In this document: piece by piece, positions 16,508-25,222 of the stretch
Position numbering within the stretch: the first letter of the stretch is position 1
Layout of the letters: the number at the start of each line of letters is the position of its first letter
DNA from: Cloacimonetes bacterium UBA5835
GTDB taxonomy: Bacteria > Cloacimonadota > Cloacimonadia > Cloacimonadales > Cloacimonadaceae
NCBI GenBank assembly: GCA_002432865.1
Contig: DJGX01000023.1
Coordinates: forward strand, 21,565 to 56,933
DNA: 35,369 nt
Direction: 5' to 3'
Notes under the pieces: generated by a model
Seen by the model: the letters and a program-made list of their open reading frames with translations, nothing else
Databases searched by the model: none
Told to the model about the DNA's origin: nothing
Program-made: the position numbers and the translations under genes

Positions 16508-18760
16508 ATGCAAAGATTTATACTATGCAGCATATTAATTCTGCTGCTTGGCTGTTTTGCCCAAAACCTGTATGCTGCAGGAGAAACCATATACGAAATA
16601 AAAGTTATCGGAGCAGAAAATATTGATCCGGAACTGGTTACTTCAGCTCTTAGTATTAGAGTTGGTGATTCTCTTGATTCTGAAGCAGTTGCAAAATCGA
16701 TTCGCAGTCTATATCGAATGGGTATATTTTCCGATATTCAAATAGAGACGGAACCCTATCGAACGGGAGTTACTTTATTAGTAAAGGTTCAAGAAAATCC
16801 AGTTGTTAGCAGTATCGAATATATAGGATTTAAAACTATTAAAAAGGAACGAATTGATGAATTAGTATCGGTTCGGGTAGGTAGTTATTGGAGCGAAGGA
16901 GTAAAGAATCAATTACTACGCACACTGAAAAATGAATATGCCTCCAAGGGCTTTAGTAATGCCGAGATCCAGATTTTTGAATCTCATGGAGCAAAAAATA
17001 AAATCGGCTTAAAAGTTCAGGTTGATGAAGGGAAAAGGGTATCCATCAAACAAATCACCTTTGTGGGAAATAACTATTTTGACGGAAAAACCTTGCAGAA
17101 AAAAATGAAAACCAAAACTTCCAGCTTTTTGCGATCGGGACGGTTAGAGCAAGAAAAATTTGATGCTGATTTACAAACCTTAACTGCATTCTATAAGAAA
17201 AATGGTTTTATCGATGTAGTAATCGGTCCCTATGAAATTCAACCACTAAATGATAAAGCCATTGAAATTGTAATCAATATATATGAAGGTACTAAATATA
17301 ATTTTGGGGGGATCAACATTGAAGGAAATGAATTTTTCCCCATAGAAGAGCTGAAAGAGGCATTTACAATGAAAATTGGAGAGCCCTTTGATCAGGAAAT
17401 CTTTGATAATGAAATGCGCATTATTTATGGCAAATACTTTGATGAGGGTTTTATCTATGCTTCTATTGTGCCAGAATATGTTAAAGAAGGAGATCAGCTA
17501 ATTGTAAATATAAAGATAAATGAAAACAACCGTGCCAGAATTCGCCAGATACATATTACCGGAAATAGAAGAACCAAGGACAAAGTTATTCGTAGACAGT
17601 TGGAAGTTTCTCCAGGCGATTATTTCCGTCAAAATAAAGTAATACGCACTCAGCAGAACATTTATAATCTTGGCTTTTTTGAGCAAGATATTAGGTTGGA
17701 TTATACGCCTGTTAACAGTGAAGGGGATATAGACCTCCAATTTGATGTTATGGATCGTGCCAGCGGAACAGCAAATGGGGGAGTCGGTTATAATTCACAA
17801 GATAAATTTGTAGGTCAGCTTTCCGTGGCTCAGAACAACCTATTTGGCAATAACTGGTCAACTAATTTAACTTGGGAATTTGGAGGTAACACCCAAACCT
17901 TTGAATTTGCCTTTACTAATCCTAATCTGATGGATACAGACATCCTTCTGGGAACTAATATTTATTACACGAAAAAGACCTGGAGCTCTTTCCACTACGA
18001 GATTTTTACTCGAGGTGCAGGTTTAAGGGTTGGTCAAACTGTTCCCTGGATTGATAAAACCCGAGCGGTTATTGGCTATTCTCTATATTCCAAGAAATAC
18101 AGGATTACAAATATGGATGCCATTATGGCAGATTCTTCATCCAATGCCAATTTAATAGAATTGAATAAACTCAGCTGGAGATATACCAGTGCTACCAGTT
18201 TAACTATTAGTAGAGATACTCGTGATAATGTATTTTTCCCAACAAAAGGCAGTCAATTTGTGATTTTTAGTGAAATAGCAGGTGGAATGTTTGGTGGTGA
18301 TTTCGATTATTTTAAGCAGATCGCTCAAGTGAACTGGTATATGGATACCTGGGAAAAGCTTATTTTACGAACAAAATGGCGTTTTGGTTATGTAACTGCT
18401 TATGGTAGATCAAAAGATGCTCCTCCTGATGAGAAATTTTACTTGGGCGGAACCGGTGCAGATGGAATTCGTGGGTTTCCAGATAGCTCTATAGGACCCT
18501 CTGGAGGAGGAACAAGAGCTATAATTTTTTCTACTGAATTAGGTTATCCTTTAGGTAGCGATCAAATTATTGCTGTGGCCTTTTTTGATGCGGGTAACAG
18601 TTATAACAAAATGCGCGATTTCAATTTTCTTAATTTTAAAAAAGGTACTGGTCTCGGAATCAGAATTCGCAGTCCTTTTGGTTTAATTGGCTTTGATTAT
18701 GCCTATAACATTAATGATGGCGGTTGGGAACCGCATTTACAATTTGGAACCACATTTTAA
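16508..18760 (+). CDS. bamA: Outer membrane protein assembly factor BamA
   Basis: This 750-residue Omp85 protein has a signal peptide (about 1-24, ending YAAG). About five POTRA domains follow (roughly 26-415), recognisable from recurrent 'G....D...I...L...G.F..' patterns such as VGDSLDSEAVAKSIRSLYRMGIFSD and PGDYFRQNKVIRTQQNIYNLGFFEQ. The 16-stranded barrel fills the rest. The barrel contains the conserved loop-6 motif as GIRGFPD (VRGF/Y type) and ends in a strand with C-terminal Phe, the usual barrel signature. BamA inserts beta-barrel proteins into the outer membrane and is essential in diderms. GTGGAGG before ATG 16508 is the ribosome binding site. It heads a run of eight same-strand genes with gaps of 11 bases or less. 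The LLGC in the signal could look like a lipobox but lacks support in this family. Confidence 0.93.
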   Translation: MQRFILCSILILLLGCFAQNLYAAGETIYEIKVIGAENIDPELVTSALSIRVGDSLDSEAVAKSIRSLYRMGIFSDIQIETEPYRTGVTLLVKVQENPVVSSIEYIGFKTIKKERIDELVSVRVGSYWSEGVKNQLLRTLKNEYASKGFSNAEIQIFESHGAKNKIGLKVQVDEGKRVSIKQITFVGNNYFDGKTLQKKMKTKTSSFLRSGRLEQEKFDADLQTLTAFYKKNGFIDVVIGPYEIQPLNDKAIEIVINIYEGTKYNFGGINIEGNEFFPIEELKEAFTMKIGEPFDQEIFDNEMRIIYGKYFDEGFIYASIVPEYVKEGDQLIVNIKINENNRARIRQIHITGNRRTKDKVIRRQLEVSPGDYFRQNKVIRTQQNIYNLGFFEQDIRLDYTPVNSEGDIDLQFDVMDRASGTANGGVGYNSQDKFVGQLSVAQNNLFGNNWSTNLTWEFGGNTQTFEFAFTNPNLMDTDILLGTNIYYTKKTWSSFHYEIFTRGAGLRVGQTVPWIDKTRAVIGYSLYSKKYRITNMDAIMADSSSNANLIELNKLSWRYTSATSLTISRDTRDNVFFPTKGSQFVIFSEIAGGMFGGDFDYFKQIAQVNWYMDTWEKLILRTKWRFGYVTAYGRSKDAPPDEKFYLGGTGADGIRGFPDSSIGPSGGGTRAIIFSTELGYPLGSDQIIAVAFFDAGNSYNKMRDFNFLNFKKGTGLGIRIRSPFGLIGFDYAYNINDGGWEPHLQFGTTF

Positions 18761-18761
18761 G

Positions 18762-19712
18762 ATGATTAAGTATAAACACCTTTTCGGACCTGTAATGTCC
18801 CGTCGCTTAGGTATTTCTTTGGGCATAGACCTTGTCCCATATAAATACTGTCCTTTAAATTGCGTTTATTGTGAAGTGCAGAAAACTACACATCAAGTAA
18901 CCAAGCGTGAATCATATTTCGAAGTTAGGGAGATATTAGATGAACTTGATAATTTTATGGCAACTGCACCACATCTGGATTATATTACATTTTCAGGAGC
19001 TGGAGAACCAACTTTAAATAGTTCCATCGGAGAAATAGTAAACTATATAAAAGCTAAATATCCAAGTTATAAATTAGCACTTCTAACCAATGGAGTCCTT
19101 TTTAACGATAAGGAAGTTCGCCAAGAAATTTTACCCTGTGATATTGTTTTGCCTTCGCTTGATTCTGCTACGCAAGAAGGTTTTGAAAAAATCAATCGTC
19201 CCTGTCCCGAACTAAAAGTACAGGATTTGATAGAGGGTTTAGTTCAATTCAGAAACGAATATAAGGGTACTATTTGGCTGGAGGTTTTTCTGATTAAAGG
19301 AATTAATGATACAGAAGAAGAAATCGAAGCACTTGCCAAAGCAATAAATAGAATTAAACCAAATTTGGTACAGCTAAATTGTTTGGATCGTCCAGGAGCA
19401 GAGGATTGGGTTAATCCTATACCATTACATAACCTCAAGCAGATTAAAGCTCAGTTTAAAGAAAAGACCTCTGTACCAGTAGAGATTATTGCCAAAGTAA
19501 AATATAAAACTACTGAAAGTCAATTGGATACAGAACTACTTGAAATGCTGCATAGTACACTTATAAGGCGACCATCCACTGCCGAAGATCTTTCCGCAAT
19601 GTTAGATATTCATATTAACGAAATAAGTAAAGTGCTGCGGCAATTGTGTTTGGAGAAAAAAATTACCGTTAAAAGAGAAAGTAGAGGTGTTTTTTATATA
19701 TGGACTTCCTGA
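18762..19712 (+). CDS. Radical SAM protein with C-terminal winged-helix domain
   Basis: I take ATG 18762, one base after the bamA stop, giving 316 residues; the longer in-frame TTG start at 18687 would lie inside bamA. The [4Fe-4S]/SAM motif is CPLNCVYC (Cys30, Cys34, Cys37), followed by the SAM-binding segment TFSGAGEPTLN. The N-terminus FGPVMSRRLGISLGIDLVPYKYCP matches the COG0731 type of radical SAM oxidoreductases, a group distantly related to tRNA-wybutosine enzymes. Residues from about 245 form a small winged-helix-like domain (LIRRPSTAEDLSAMLDIHINEISKVLRQLCLEKKITVKRESRGVFYIW). The substrate is unknown. It overlaps ispD by 13 bases, so it is translated with the isoprenoid genes. Confidence 0.8.
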   Translation: MIKYKHLFGPVMSRRLGISLGIDLVPYKYCPLNCVYCEVQKTTHQVTKRESYFEVREILDELDNFMATAPHLDYITFSGAGEPTLNSSIGEIVNYIKAKYPSYKLALLTNGVLFNDKEVRQEILPCDIVLPSLDSATQEGFEKINRPCPELKVQDLIEGLVQFRNEYKGTIWLEVFLIKGINDTEEEIEALAKAINRIKPNLVQLNCLDRPGAEDWVNPIPLHNLKQIKAQFKEKTSVPVEIIAKVKYKTTESQLDTELLEMLHSTLIRRPSTAEDLSAMLDIHINEISKVLRQLCLEKKITVKRESRGVFYIWTS

Positions 19713-20404
19713 AAAATACAACCGCAATTATAACTGCGGCTGGAAGTGGTAAACGCCTCCCGGGTAGCAGTAAAAAGCAATTTCGAGAGCTGGTAGGAAT
19801 TCCTATTTTGATAAGAAGTATGGAACCCTTTATGGCTTCGGAATTGATTGATAATATAATAGTTACTGTTCCTGAAGAAGATATTACCAAAACGGAAGCC
19901 CTTATTGAACAATGGTTTGAAGGATTTACCAAGCCCTATAAAATCATCCCAGGAGGAGCAGAACGTCAAGATTCTGTTTTTTCGGCTCTTAAGGCTTGCC
20001 CTGAAGGAACTGAATATGTTGCTATACATGATGGAGTTAGGCCTTTTGTTACTTTGGAATTGATCGAACTTCTTTTTGCTGCAGTAACTGTTGATAAAGC
20101 AGTTGTTCCAGCAAGCAAGCTAAAACATACAGTTATGCAAATAGAAGATAATTATGCAGTTAGAACTATTAATCGGAACCAGTTAGTAAATGTATTCACT
20201 CCTCAAGTTTTTGAGTATGCACTTATTATGGAAGCATATATTGCGGCATATAGGAATAATTTTTATTCTACTGATGATGCTTCTCTGATTCAAAATTTGG
20301 GAGAGAGAATTCGTGTTCTTTGGAGTGACGATTTTAATATCAAAATTACTGATGAAGCAGATCTTTTTTTTGCTAAGCAGCTAATAGAGAAAAATAAAAT
20401 ATAG
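19700..20404 (+). CDS. ispD: 2-C-methyl-D-erythritol 4-phosphate cytidylyltransferase
   Basis: This 234-residue protein is the third enzyme of the MEP isoprenoid pathway. It couples CTP to methylerythritol 4-phosphate in the cytoplasm. Signatures are the nucleotide-binding loop ITAAGSGKRLPGSSKKQF (11-28), GGAERQDSVFSAL (85-97), HDGVRPFV (110-117) and TPQVF followed by TDDASLIQ. Length is normal for the family. It overlaps the radical SAM gene by 13 bases and is followed 11 bases later by the GlmS-like gene, with ispF beyond that. Its pathway partner ispF is therefore in the same operon but separated from it, whereas in many genomes they are adjacent or fused. Confidence 0.93.
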   Translation: MDFLKNTTAIITAAGSGKRLPGSSKKQFRELVGIPILIRSMEPFMASELIDNIIVTVPEEDITKTEALIEQWFEGFTKPYKIIPGGAERQDSVFSALKACPEGTEYVAIHDGVRPFVTLELIELLFAAVTVDKAVVPASKLKHTVMQIEDNYAVRTINRNQLVNVFTPQVFEYALIMEAYIAAYRNNFYSTDDASLIQNLGERIRVLWSDDFNIKITDEADLFFAKQLIEKNKI

Positions 20405-20408
20405 AGGA
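20403..20408 (+). promoter_or_regulatory. Ribosome binding site fixing the extended GlmS-like start
   Basis: AGAGGA lies seven bases before ATG 20416. No comparable site precedes any codon near the catalytic Cys32, and the codon directly before that Cys is GGT. This supports translation of a roughly 31-residue N-terminal extension. Confidence 0.6.
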
Positions 20409-20415
20409 CATAACG

Positions 20416-23160
20416 ATGTGGTTTTTTTTGCATTCTTTGCTAAAGCGATTATTATCTATTATTAGGAAATGGGAATTGCGTATTCCGATTCCTGTTTTTG
20501 GTTTTGGTTGTGGTGTTTTAGGTTTAGCACTACCCAAGGTTTCATTGAATATGGGGGTTTACGCTTCCAAGCTTTTAAAATCATTAGAATATAGAGGTTA
20601 TGATAGCACAGGGGCAGCATTTCAGGGAGACACGACAGAAATAACCCTTTTAAAGGATGTAGGGGCTCCCAGCACTTTAGTTAAGACCTTAGGAATCGAA
20701 AAACAGAGTGGAAAAATATTCTGTGGGCAAGTACGTTGGGCGACATTCGGTTTTGTAGATAAGATTAATGCTCAGCCTCACGAAGTTAATTGCAAGCTTC
20801 ATATTTATGGTGCACATAATGGCAATATCACTAATACGGGAGAATTAAAGTCATTCTTGCTTAATCAAGGTCATTTTGTACAAAGTGATAATGATGGAGA
20901 GATGTTAGTTCATATAATTGAACATTATTTCGATATCGAAATGGATAAAACTGGAAATCCAAAAGCCCCGGAAGAGCGTAAAAATTGTATGAGGCAAGCA
21001 ATTATTCAAGCTGCAAATAAGTTAGTAGGAAGTTATGCTGCAGTAATTGTAGATCCAGATACAGAAACCAGTTGGGCAATTAAAGCTGGTAGTAGTTTAT
21101 ATTTTGGCATAGGCACTATAGAAGGGATGCCATTTTCATTAGCATCTTCAGATCTTACTGCTGTACTTCGTTTTACTAAGCAATTGGTAAATCTTCGCGA
21201 AGGGGAATTTATTGAATATACTGCAGAAAATTATCAGGTATATGCCCAAAAGGATTTAAAATTTAAACGGCTTAACCAACCGAATGAAATTTGGAAAACA
21301 GGCGATCAAATTCCTACCAAACCTGTATATTCCAAATTGCGAGCCGAAGATGTTGAGCTACTTCCAGAATATGAATATTTTATGGAGCAGGAAATTTATG
21401 CTCAAAGTGAAACTACTGGCAAGCTGATCAAGCTTTTTCAAGGTGGCTCCAATACAGGAAAAAGAATGTTAGCTTTAATGGATAAGGAAGGTGTGCGAGA
21501 TTTTTTACAGGAGCAGGTTAAACAATTTTTAGATGCACATTTACCCGAAGAACGGCAAAAAGTATTTTATGATTTACTTAATTCCGAGACTTTTAGCAAT
21601 TTCTTTAATCAGGTTCGCAGCACTTATAAGGAATTTTTCGATGTTGCCGTAAAAGAGGATTTTGATAAAAAGTACTTCTTCTCCAGCGAGAAAAATCTAT
21701 TTCTGGAAATGGCAAACAACGGATATGACCTTAAAAAAATCTCTCTGGCAAAAACAATGGATTCCATTGCTGAAGAGATGAATGTGAAAGATTTTAATGA
21801 TAGCATAGAGGACTTTTTGCTACTTGCCAAAAACACTATTTTAAATAGTCGCAATGCCTATTCTATTGCCTGTGGAACAAGTTTTCATGCTACTAAAATT
21901 GCTGCTTTGTTTTTCAATACCATTGCAGGAATGGAAATTATCCCCATTTTACCAGGTGATTTCAGAGGAGAATATTCTAACTGCATAAAAGATAACGATC
22001 TTATTATTGGTGTTTCTCAATCGGGTGAAACAAAAGATCTTATTGATATCTTTAATGATATAGACGCCAAGAATTTGAATGTGCGGAAAGTGGTTTTAGT
22101 GAATAATATGAATTCTACTTTGGGTCAGGAAAAAAGTGATGTGGCCATACCTATTTTGTGTGGACCAGAAATTGCTGTTCCGGCCACAAAAAGCTTTATG
22201 AATCAAATCACCCTTTTCTATTATCTTGCTATTCGCACAGCTCAAATGAAACTAAATGAAATTGATACACATTTTAGCACAGAACAAAGGGAAAAGCATC
22301 AACAGGAACTGGATGGATATTTTCATTCTCTATCTAAAATTCCTTCGCTAATAAAAGAAACCTTGGAAAATGTAAGCGGCGAATTAGATATTATGGCCGG
22401 GAAATTATATATGGAACCTTCTATTCACATTTTAGCTACAAAAATAAGTGGTGTGGCTATGGAAGGTGCTTTAAAAATAAGAGAAACAGTTTTAACTCAT
22501 GCAGAAGGAAGAGAAGCATCAGAATTTAAGCACGGTCCTAATACTATCTTAGGTAAGAATACCGTTTTTGGGGTTAAGCATTTACGTTCGTTGCTGCATT
22601 ATTTTAGTGAAAATATAGATGCAGTAGAATCTCTATGTGAACAAGAAGCCATTCCTCATAAGGAGATAAAGGATATCTATAAGGCATTGGCAGAGTATAT
22701 ATTCACGCATAACCAACCCTTCAATCTATCTCTGCGCGGCACTAATGTTTTCAATAAGATTGTGAAAGATAAAGATTTCTTTGAACCTCTTTATCGGAAT
22801 TATCCTTTAATTTATGTAACCGGACCCAATGAACGCGATGTAAATCTTACAATATCGCAAATAAATACCCATAAAATAAGGGGAGCTAATACATTTGTGA
22901 TAGCGGAAGAAAATGAACAGTTAATGAAAAATGTTGCTTCTCGTCCCAGCGAAAATAGCTATTATGCCTGGTCTTATATTATGTTACCAAAAACAGGTTC
23001 CACGATGATGACCTGTTTTTCCGCTTCTGCAGTTTTACAACTTTTAGCTCTAAAACTTAGCATTCGTAAAATGAAAAGATTGGATAAACTGGAAGTGCGT
23101 GACCATGGTGTTCATCCTGATGTACCTAAAAATGTTTCAAAAAGTATAACTGTGGATTGA
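20416..23160 (+). CDS. Large GlmS-like glutamine amidotransferase/SIS protein
   Basis: This 914-residue protein resembles glucosamine-6-phosphate synthase (about 610 residues) but is half as long again. A class II amidotransferase domain starts at Cys32 (CGVLGLAL). It keeps RGYDSTGAA, RWATFG (GlmS has RWATHG), HNGNITN and SDNDGE. A FMEQEIYAQSE segment (about 322-332) matches the GlmS inter-domain linker, then about 150 extra helical residues intervene before the first SIS domain (SIACGTSFHATK near 483; GVSQSGETKDL). The second SIS domain has KISGVAMEGALKIRE and EFKHGPNTI, again with an insert, and the protein ends PKNVSKSITVD like GlmS. GlmS normally exposes its Cys at the N-terminus; here about 31 residues precede it, so removal of a propeptide is implied. 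It probably makes glucosamine-6-phosphate or a related amino sugar, but a different sugar substrate is possible. Confidence 0.75.
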   Translation: MWFFLHSLLKRLLSIIRKWELRIPIPVFGFGCGVLGLALPKVSLNMGVYASKLLKSLEYRGYDSTGAAFQGDTTEITLLKDVGAPSTLVKTLGIEKQSGKIFCGQVRWATFGFVDKINAQPHEVNCKLHIYGAHNGNITNTGELKSFLLNQGHFVQSDNDGEMLVHIIEHYFDIEMDKTGNPKAPEERKNCMRQAIIQAANKLVGSYAAVIVDPDTETSWAIKAGSSLYFGIGTIEGMPFSLASSDLTAVLRFTKQLVNLREGEFIEYTAENYQVYAQKDLKFKRLNQPNEIWKTGDQIPTKPVYSKLRAEDVELLPEYEYFMEQEIYAQSETTGKLIKLFQGGSNTGKRMLALMDKEGVRDFLQEQVKQFLDAHLPEERQKVFYDLLNSETFSNFFNQVRSTYKEFFDVAVKEDFDKKYFFSSEKNLFLEMANNGYDLKKISLAKTMDSIAEEMNVKDFNDSIEDFLLLAKNTILNSRNAYSIACGTSFHATKIAALFFNTIAGMEIIPILPGDFRGEYSNCIKDNDLIIGVSQSGETKDLIDIFNDIDAKNLNVRKVVLVNNMNSTLGQEKSDVAIPILCGPEIAVPATKSFMNQITLFYYLAIRTAQMKLNEIDTHFSTEQREKHQQELDGYFHSLSKIPSLIKETLENVSGELDIMAGKLYMEPSIHILATKISGVAMEGALKIRETVLTHAEGREASEFKHGPNTILGKNTVFGVKHLRSLLHYFSENIDAVESLCEQEAIPHKEIKDIYKALAEYIFTHNQPFNLSLRGTNVFNKIVKDKDFFEPLYRNYPLIYVTGPNERDVNLTISQINTHKIRGANTFVIAEENEQLMKNVASRPSENSYYAWSYIMLPKTGSTMMTCFSASAVLQLLALKLSIRKMKRLDKLEVRDHGVHPDVPKNVSKSITVD

Positions 23161-23163
23161 TTT

Positions 23164-23640
23164 ATGATTCGTAGCGGTTTTGGCTATGATGTTCATCGCC
23201 TTGTGAAAGATAGGGAACTTATTTTGGGAGGGGTGAAAATTCCTCATTCCAAAGGGCTTATGGGCTATTCAGATGCCGATGTTTTACTGCATAGCATAAT
23301 TGATGCTCTTTTAGGTGCCTTGGCTTTGGGTGATATTGGAACACATTTTCCTGATAACGATTTAGCTTACAAAGATATAGATTCCCGTTTACTGCTTCGT
23401 AAAACATACATCTTAATATCAGGAAAGGGCTGGAAAATCAATAATCTGGATGCCACTATTTGCTGTCAGGAACCCAAATTAAAACCGTTTATATATGATA
23501 TGCGAAAAAATATCGCCTGTGATTTAAATTGTGATCTGGAACAAATATCTGTGAAAGCTACTACGGAAGAAGGTCTTGGCCTCAGCGGAAAAGGAGAAGG
23601 TATCAGTGCTTTTTGTCAATTACTATTAATAAAGGTATAA
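23164..23640 (+). CDS. ispF: 2-C-methyl-D-erythritol 2,4-cyclodiphosphate synthase
   Basis: This 158-residue protein has the standard IspF length and signatures. The metal ligands are Asp9 and His11 in GYDVHRL and His43 in the DADVLLHSIIDALLGALALGDIG block. The end carries KATTEEGLGLSGKGEGISA. IspF cyclises the CDP-methylerythritol 2-phosphate intermediate, two steps after IspD, in a cytoplasmic homotrimer. It starts three bases after the GlmS-like gene and ends two bases before the MobB-like gene, so it is firmly inside the operon. Confidence 0.95.
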   Translation: MIRSGFGYDVHRLVKDRELILGGVKIPHSKGLMGYSDADVLLHSIIDALLGALALGDIGTHFPDNDLAYKDIDSRLLLRKTYILISGKGWKINNLDATICCQEPKLKPFIYDMRKNIACDLNCDLEQISVKATTEEGLGLSGKGEGISAFCQLLLIKV

Positions 23641-23642
23641 TA

Positions 23643-24392
23643 ATGAAAGCATTAGCTATTATCGGTTATCACCGCACCGGAAAAACAACTGTGGCAACAA
23701 CCTTAATAAAGGAATTGACAAAACAGGGCTATAATGTCAGCTCTATTAAAGATATACATAGTGAAGCATTTCGTTGTGATACTGAAGGTAAAAATACATA
23801 TCTCCATACACAGGCAGGAAGTCAAGCTGTATTTGCTAAAGGGTTATATGACAGTGCCTTGCTATTCCCAAAATCGTTAGATTTGAAAGATATGGTCTCA
23901 TACCTGAAATCCGATTATCTTATTATCGAAGGACTCAAAAATGCACCCGTTCCCAAAATCGTGTGTGCGGAAAATACCGAGCAGCTAAATGAATTGGTTG
24001 ATGATACCTGTATTGGTGTATCTGGTATAATATCTTCTAAGATAGATAGTTATAAAGATTTGCCTGTCTTTTGTTTGCCGGAAGATTTACCGAAGATGCT
24101 TGCTACCGTTTTAGATAACTGCTTCGATATCTTACCTTTAGCGGAACCAGAATGCTGTTCTGCCTGCGGGAAAGATTGTTACTCTATGGCAGGAGATATT
24201 GTTCAGGGTAGAGCAAAACGAAGCGATTGTGTTTTGGATAATAAAGCCAAACTAAAACTTTGGGTGGGGGAGAAGGAAATAGTGATTGTTCCTTTTGTGC
24301 AAAAGCTTTTGGAGGATATCGTAGTTGCTTTTGTGAATAATCTTAAGGATATTGAACCCCAAGGAGATATAAAATTGGAGATAACGCGTTGA
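23643..24392 (+). CDS. mobB: MobB-like P-loop protein with C-terminal cysteine cluster
   Basis: ATG 23643 directly follows the ispF stop; the in-frame upstream TTG lies within ispF. The product is 249 residues. The N-terminal part matches MobB, the GTP-binding helper of molybdopterin guanine dinucleotide synthesis: P-loop GYHRTGKTT (8-16), SIKDIHSEAFRCDTEGKNTYLHTQAGSQAV and YLIIEGLKN. The C-terminal extension carries CCSACGKDC (Cys171, Cys172, Cys175, Cys179) and a later AKRSDCVLD (Cys196), probably an Fe-S or metal site; I recall similar tails on some archaeal and anaerobe MobB proteins. No MoaA, MobA or molybdoenzyme gene is in the window. Its link to thiF/thiS-like genes (four-base overlap with the next) suggests molybdenum or tungsten cofactor work. 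Confidence 0.75.
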   Translation: MKALAIIGYHRTGKTTVATTLIKELTKQGYNVSSIKDIHSEAFRCDTEGKNTYLHTQAGSQAVFAKGLYDSALLFPKSLDLKDMVSYLKSDYLIIEGLKNAPVPKIVCAENTEQLNELVDDTCIGVSGIISSKIDSYKDLPVFCLPEDLPKMLATVLDNCFDILPLAEPECCSACGKDCYSMAGDIVQGRAKRSDCVLDNKAKLKLWVGEKEIVIVPFVQKLLEDIVVAFVNNLKDIEPQGDIKLEITR

Positions 24393-25006
24393 TTTCTCGT
24401 GAGGAATATTTCAGTAAGCGTGATCCCTATGCTTTTCCTATCTGGCAAAAAGCAACTGTTGGAATTGCTGGATTGGGAGGTTTGGGTTCTAATATAGCTG
24501 TTTCTTTAGCCAGAGCGGGAATCGGGAAATTAATTCTTGCCGATTATGACATTGTTACGCTGGAAAATCTTAACCGCCAACAATATAACATCTCCCAGAT
24601 AGGCAAACTGAAAGTGGATGCCATAGCAGAATATATCCACTCATTTAATCCATTTATTGAGCTTATTTTGCATTCTGTATTAATAACACCAGAGAATTTT
24701 GATAGTATTTTCGATGAAGCAGATCTGCTTTTAGAAGCATTTGATGAGGCAGAACAAAAAGAAATGCTAATTTCTTGCTGGACTTCATCTTTTCCGAATA
24801 AACATATTATTGCTGCTTCAGGAATTGCTGGCTATGGCAAAAACGAAACTATCCATACCGAACATTATGGCTTTTTGCATATAGTGGGAGATTTGGAAAG
24901 TGAACTAACAGAAGGAATTAGCCCAATAGCTACCCGTGTTGCCCTCATAGCTAATGTACAAGCGAATTTGGCTTTGGAACTGCTTGCCTCCTCTAAAGGA
25001 TACTAA
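24389..25006 (+). CDS. thiF: ThiF-family sulfur-carrier adenylyltransferase
   Basis: This 205-residue protein starts with TTG inside a four-base TTGA overlap with the previous stop. The frame has no better early start. It is an E1-like enzyme: the nucleotide-binding loop is GIAGLGGLGSN (about 25-35), followed by LADYDIVTLENLNRQQY with the expected Asp and Arg. It lacks the two CxxC zinc motifs of E. coli ThiF, consistent with the short ThiF type found in many anaerobes. It should adenylate the C-terminal Gly-Gly of a carrier protein, and the ThiS-like gene starts three bases later. Whether the sulfur goes to thiamine thiazole or to molybdopterin cannot be told; ThiG and ThiH are not present here. 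Confidence 0.8.
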   Translation: MISREEYFSKRDPYAFPIWQKATVGIAGLGGLGSNIAVSLARAGIGKLILADYDIVTLENLNRQQYNISQIGKLKVDAIAEYIHSFNPFIELILHSVLITPENFDSIFDEADLLLEAFDEAEQKEMLISCWTSSFPNKHIIAASGIAGYGKNETIHTEHYGFLHIVGDLESELTEGISPIATRVALIANVQANLALELLASSKGY

Positions 25007-25009
25007 ATT

Positions 25010-25222
25010 ATGTGCAACGAATCCGTTTTTTATGTAAATGGACAGAAATTACCCTGGAAAGAAGGATTAGTTATATCCGATGCCCTCAAAATGATGAATT
25101 ATACCTTCAAAATGTTAGTTATTAAATTAAATGGAGAACTTGTTAAAAGGGAAAACTGGCAAACCACTTCCATTCCTCAAAATGCCGATTTAAAAGTTAT
25201 TCACTTAATCAGCGGTGGCTGA
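25010..25222 (+). CDS. thiS: ThiS/MoaD-like sulfur carrier protein
   Basis: This 70-residue ubiquitin-fold protein ends precisely in SGG, the diglycine required for adenylation and thiocarboxylation. The pattern FYVNGQKLPW...SDALKMM...VIKLNGELVKRENW...DLKVIHLISGG follows ThiS, including the 'V..N...V....W' segment. It is the last gene of the run that starts with bamA. AAAGGA ahead of ATG 25010 is the ribosome binding site. ThiS is favoured over MoaD by the size and by the ThiF type encoded just upstream. Confidence 0.85.
   Translation: MCNESVFYVNGQKLPWKEGLVISDALKMMNYTFKMLVIKLNGELVKRENWQTTSIPQNADLKVIHLISGG

Noticed and set aside
16508..16600. LLGC in the BamA signal peptide as a lipobox
   Set aside because: BamA is not a lipoprotein, and a normal signal-peptidase site (after YAA) follows a few residues later.
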